Below are positions 5,005 through 6,365 of a DNA stretch of 6,365 bases, piece after piece (position 1 is the stretch's first letter; each line of letters opens with the position of its first letter). Origin of the DNA: an uncultured Eubacteriaceae bacterium (lineage in GTDB: Bacteria; Bacillota; Clostridia; Oscillospirales; Acutalibacteraceae); the NCBI GenBank assembly GCA_937905915.1, contig CALCVR010000148.1:1-6365 (forward strand), read 5' to 3'. Position numbers and translations under genes: made by a program. Under the pieces are notes generated by a model. That model did no database searches. It was not told the origin of the DNA and worked only from the letters and a program-made list of their open reading frames with translations.

Positions 5005-5017
5005 AAGGCAAGGGGGA
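4985..5017 (-). terminator. Strong intrinsic terminator after gap
   Basis: On the minus strand TCCCCCTTGCC (5017-5007) pairs perfectly with GGCAAGGGGGA (5002-4992), 11 bp, around TTTT. It is followed by TTTTTCTTTCT from 4991. It begins 20 bases after the gap stop codon. Confidence 0.94.
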
Positions 5018-5037
5018 CACACAAGCAAATAAAAAAC

Positions 5038-6119
<1,082 letters not shown>

Positions 6120-6365
6120 GCCGTTTGTACTACTTTTAACTTAAACTTTGCAATTTGTCTTTGTGCACAAATTCATTTTCCAGCCGATCGAAAAAGATGG
6201 GGTAAAAGGGAAAGAGAATCCCACAGACAAAGAAAAAAGGAAACTTTTAAAGATACAAGGTATAAGATTAGCTGAAAAATAGATGGTGTTTTGAAAAGAG
6301 CATCGGAAATAGCCTATCCATTTTTAAAATACTGTGTTTGGATAAGCACCCATTGCAATCCAACA
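6120..6365. other. Noncoding region upstream of gap
   Basis: No open frame of useful length with a ribosome site occurs on either strand; the longest ATG-started minus frame I followed is about 17 codons. It contains a perfect 12-bp palindrome TTTGTGCACAAA (6160-6171), part of a wider inverted repeat AATTTGT...ACAAATT (6152-6158, 6167-6173). A weak hairpin is at the right edge, TTGGAT (6338-6343) with ATCCAA (6358-6363). The rest is purine-rich on the plus strand without recognisable signals. Confidence 0.55.

Noticed and set aside
6152..6173. Rex or CcpA operator before gap
   Set aside because: The palindrome is real, but neither the 18-bp Rex spacing nor a CcpA cre pattern fits, so no named regulator is assigned.
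6338..6363. Hairpin TTGGAT/ATCCAA at the right edge as a terminator of a neighbouring gene
   Set aside because: Six pairs with a 14-base loop and no T tract on either strand; no neighbouring gene is visible. Kept only as a note in the noncoding region.

Overview
The window looks like chromosomal DNA of a low-to-mid GC Firmicute, most likely a Clostridia member (perhaps Oscillospirales). This rests on strong AGGAGG-type ribosome sites, sigma-A type promoters with 17-base spacers, intrinsic terminators after most transcription units, the short clostridial form of ThiC, and a ThiC-ThiW-ThiD-ThiM thiamine operon. The taxonomic placement is inference.

Left part (1-3183, minus strand, read right to left): a thiamine operon. 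A promoter at 3155-3183 drives a leader carrying a complete TPP riboswitch (about 3046-3139) and an intrinsic terminator (2970-2997). A 13-base segment of the aptamer can pair with the 5' arm of that terminator, giving a readable on/off switch. Then come thiC (de novo HMP-P synthesis), thiW (ECF S component, probably for thiazole; TTG start), thiD (HMP/HMP-P kinase) and the first 59 codons of thiM (hydroxyethylthiazole kinase), which runs off the left edge. Together they make the pyrimidine half of thiamine de novo and import and phosphorylate the thiazole half. No thiazole-synthesis gene (thiG, thiS, thiF, thiH) is visible.

Middle (3300-4440, plus strand): two AT-richer genes, divergent from the thiamine operon. 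The first is a 105-residue DUF4870/Tic20-like membrane protein with a clear promoter. The second is a 202-residue protein I do not recognise, read from a promoter that appears to be built into the terminator of the first gene. A perfect 13-bp hairpin ends this second gene and lies partly inside the coding end of the convergent neighbour.

Right part (4422-6365, minus strand): a RimJ/RimL-type GNAT acetyltransferase, and a monocistronic type I GAPDH (gap) with its own promoter, ribosome site and strong terminator. The last 290 bases are noncoding gap upstream sequence with a 12-bp palindrome and a weak hairpin at the edge.

Most of the window is ordinary housekeeping content. The most notable points are the explicit antiterminator pairing in the TPP leader, the terminator-embedded promoter, and the unidentified protein at 3784-4392. 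I see no mobile element, CRISPR array, tRNA or rRNA.
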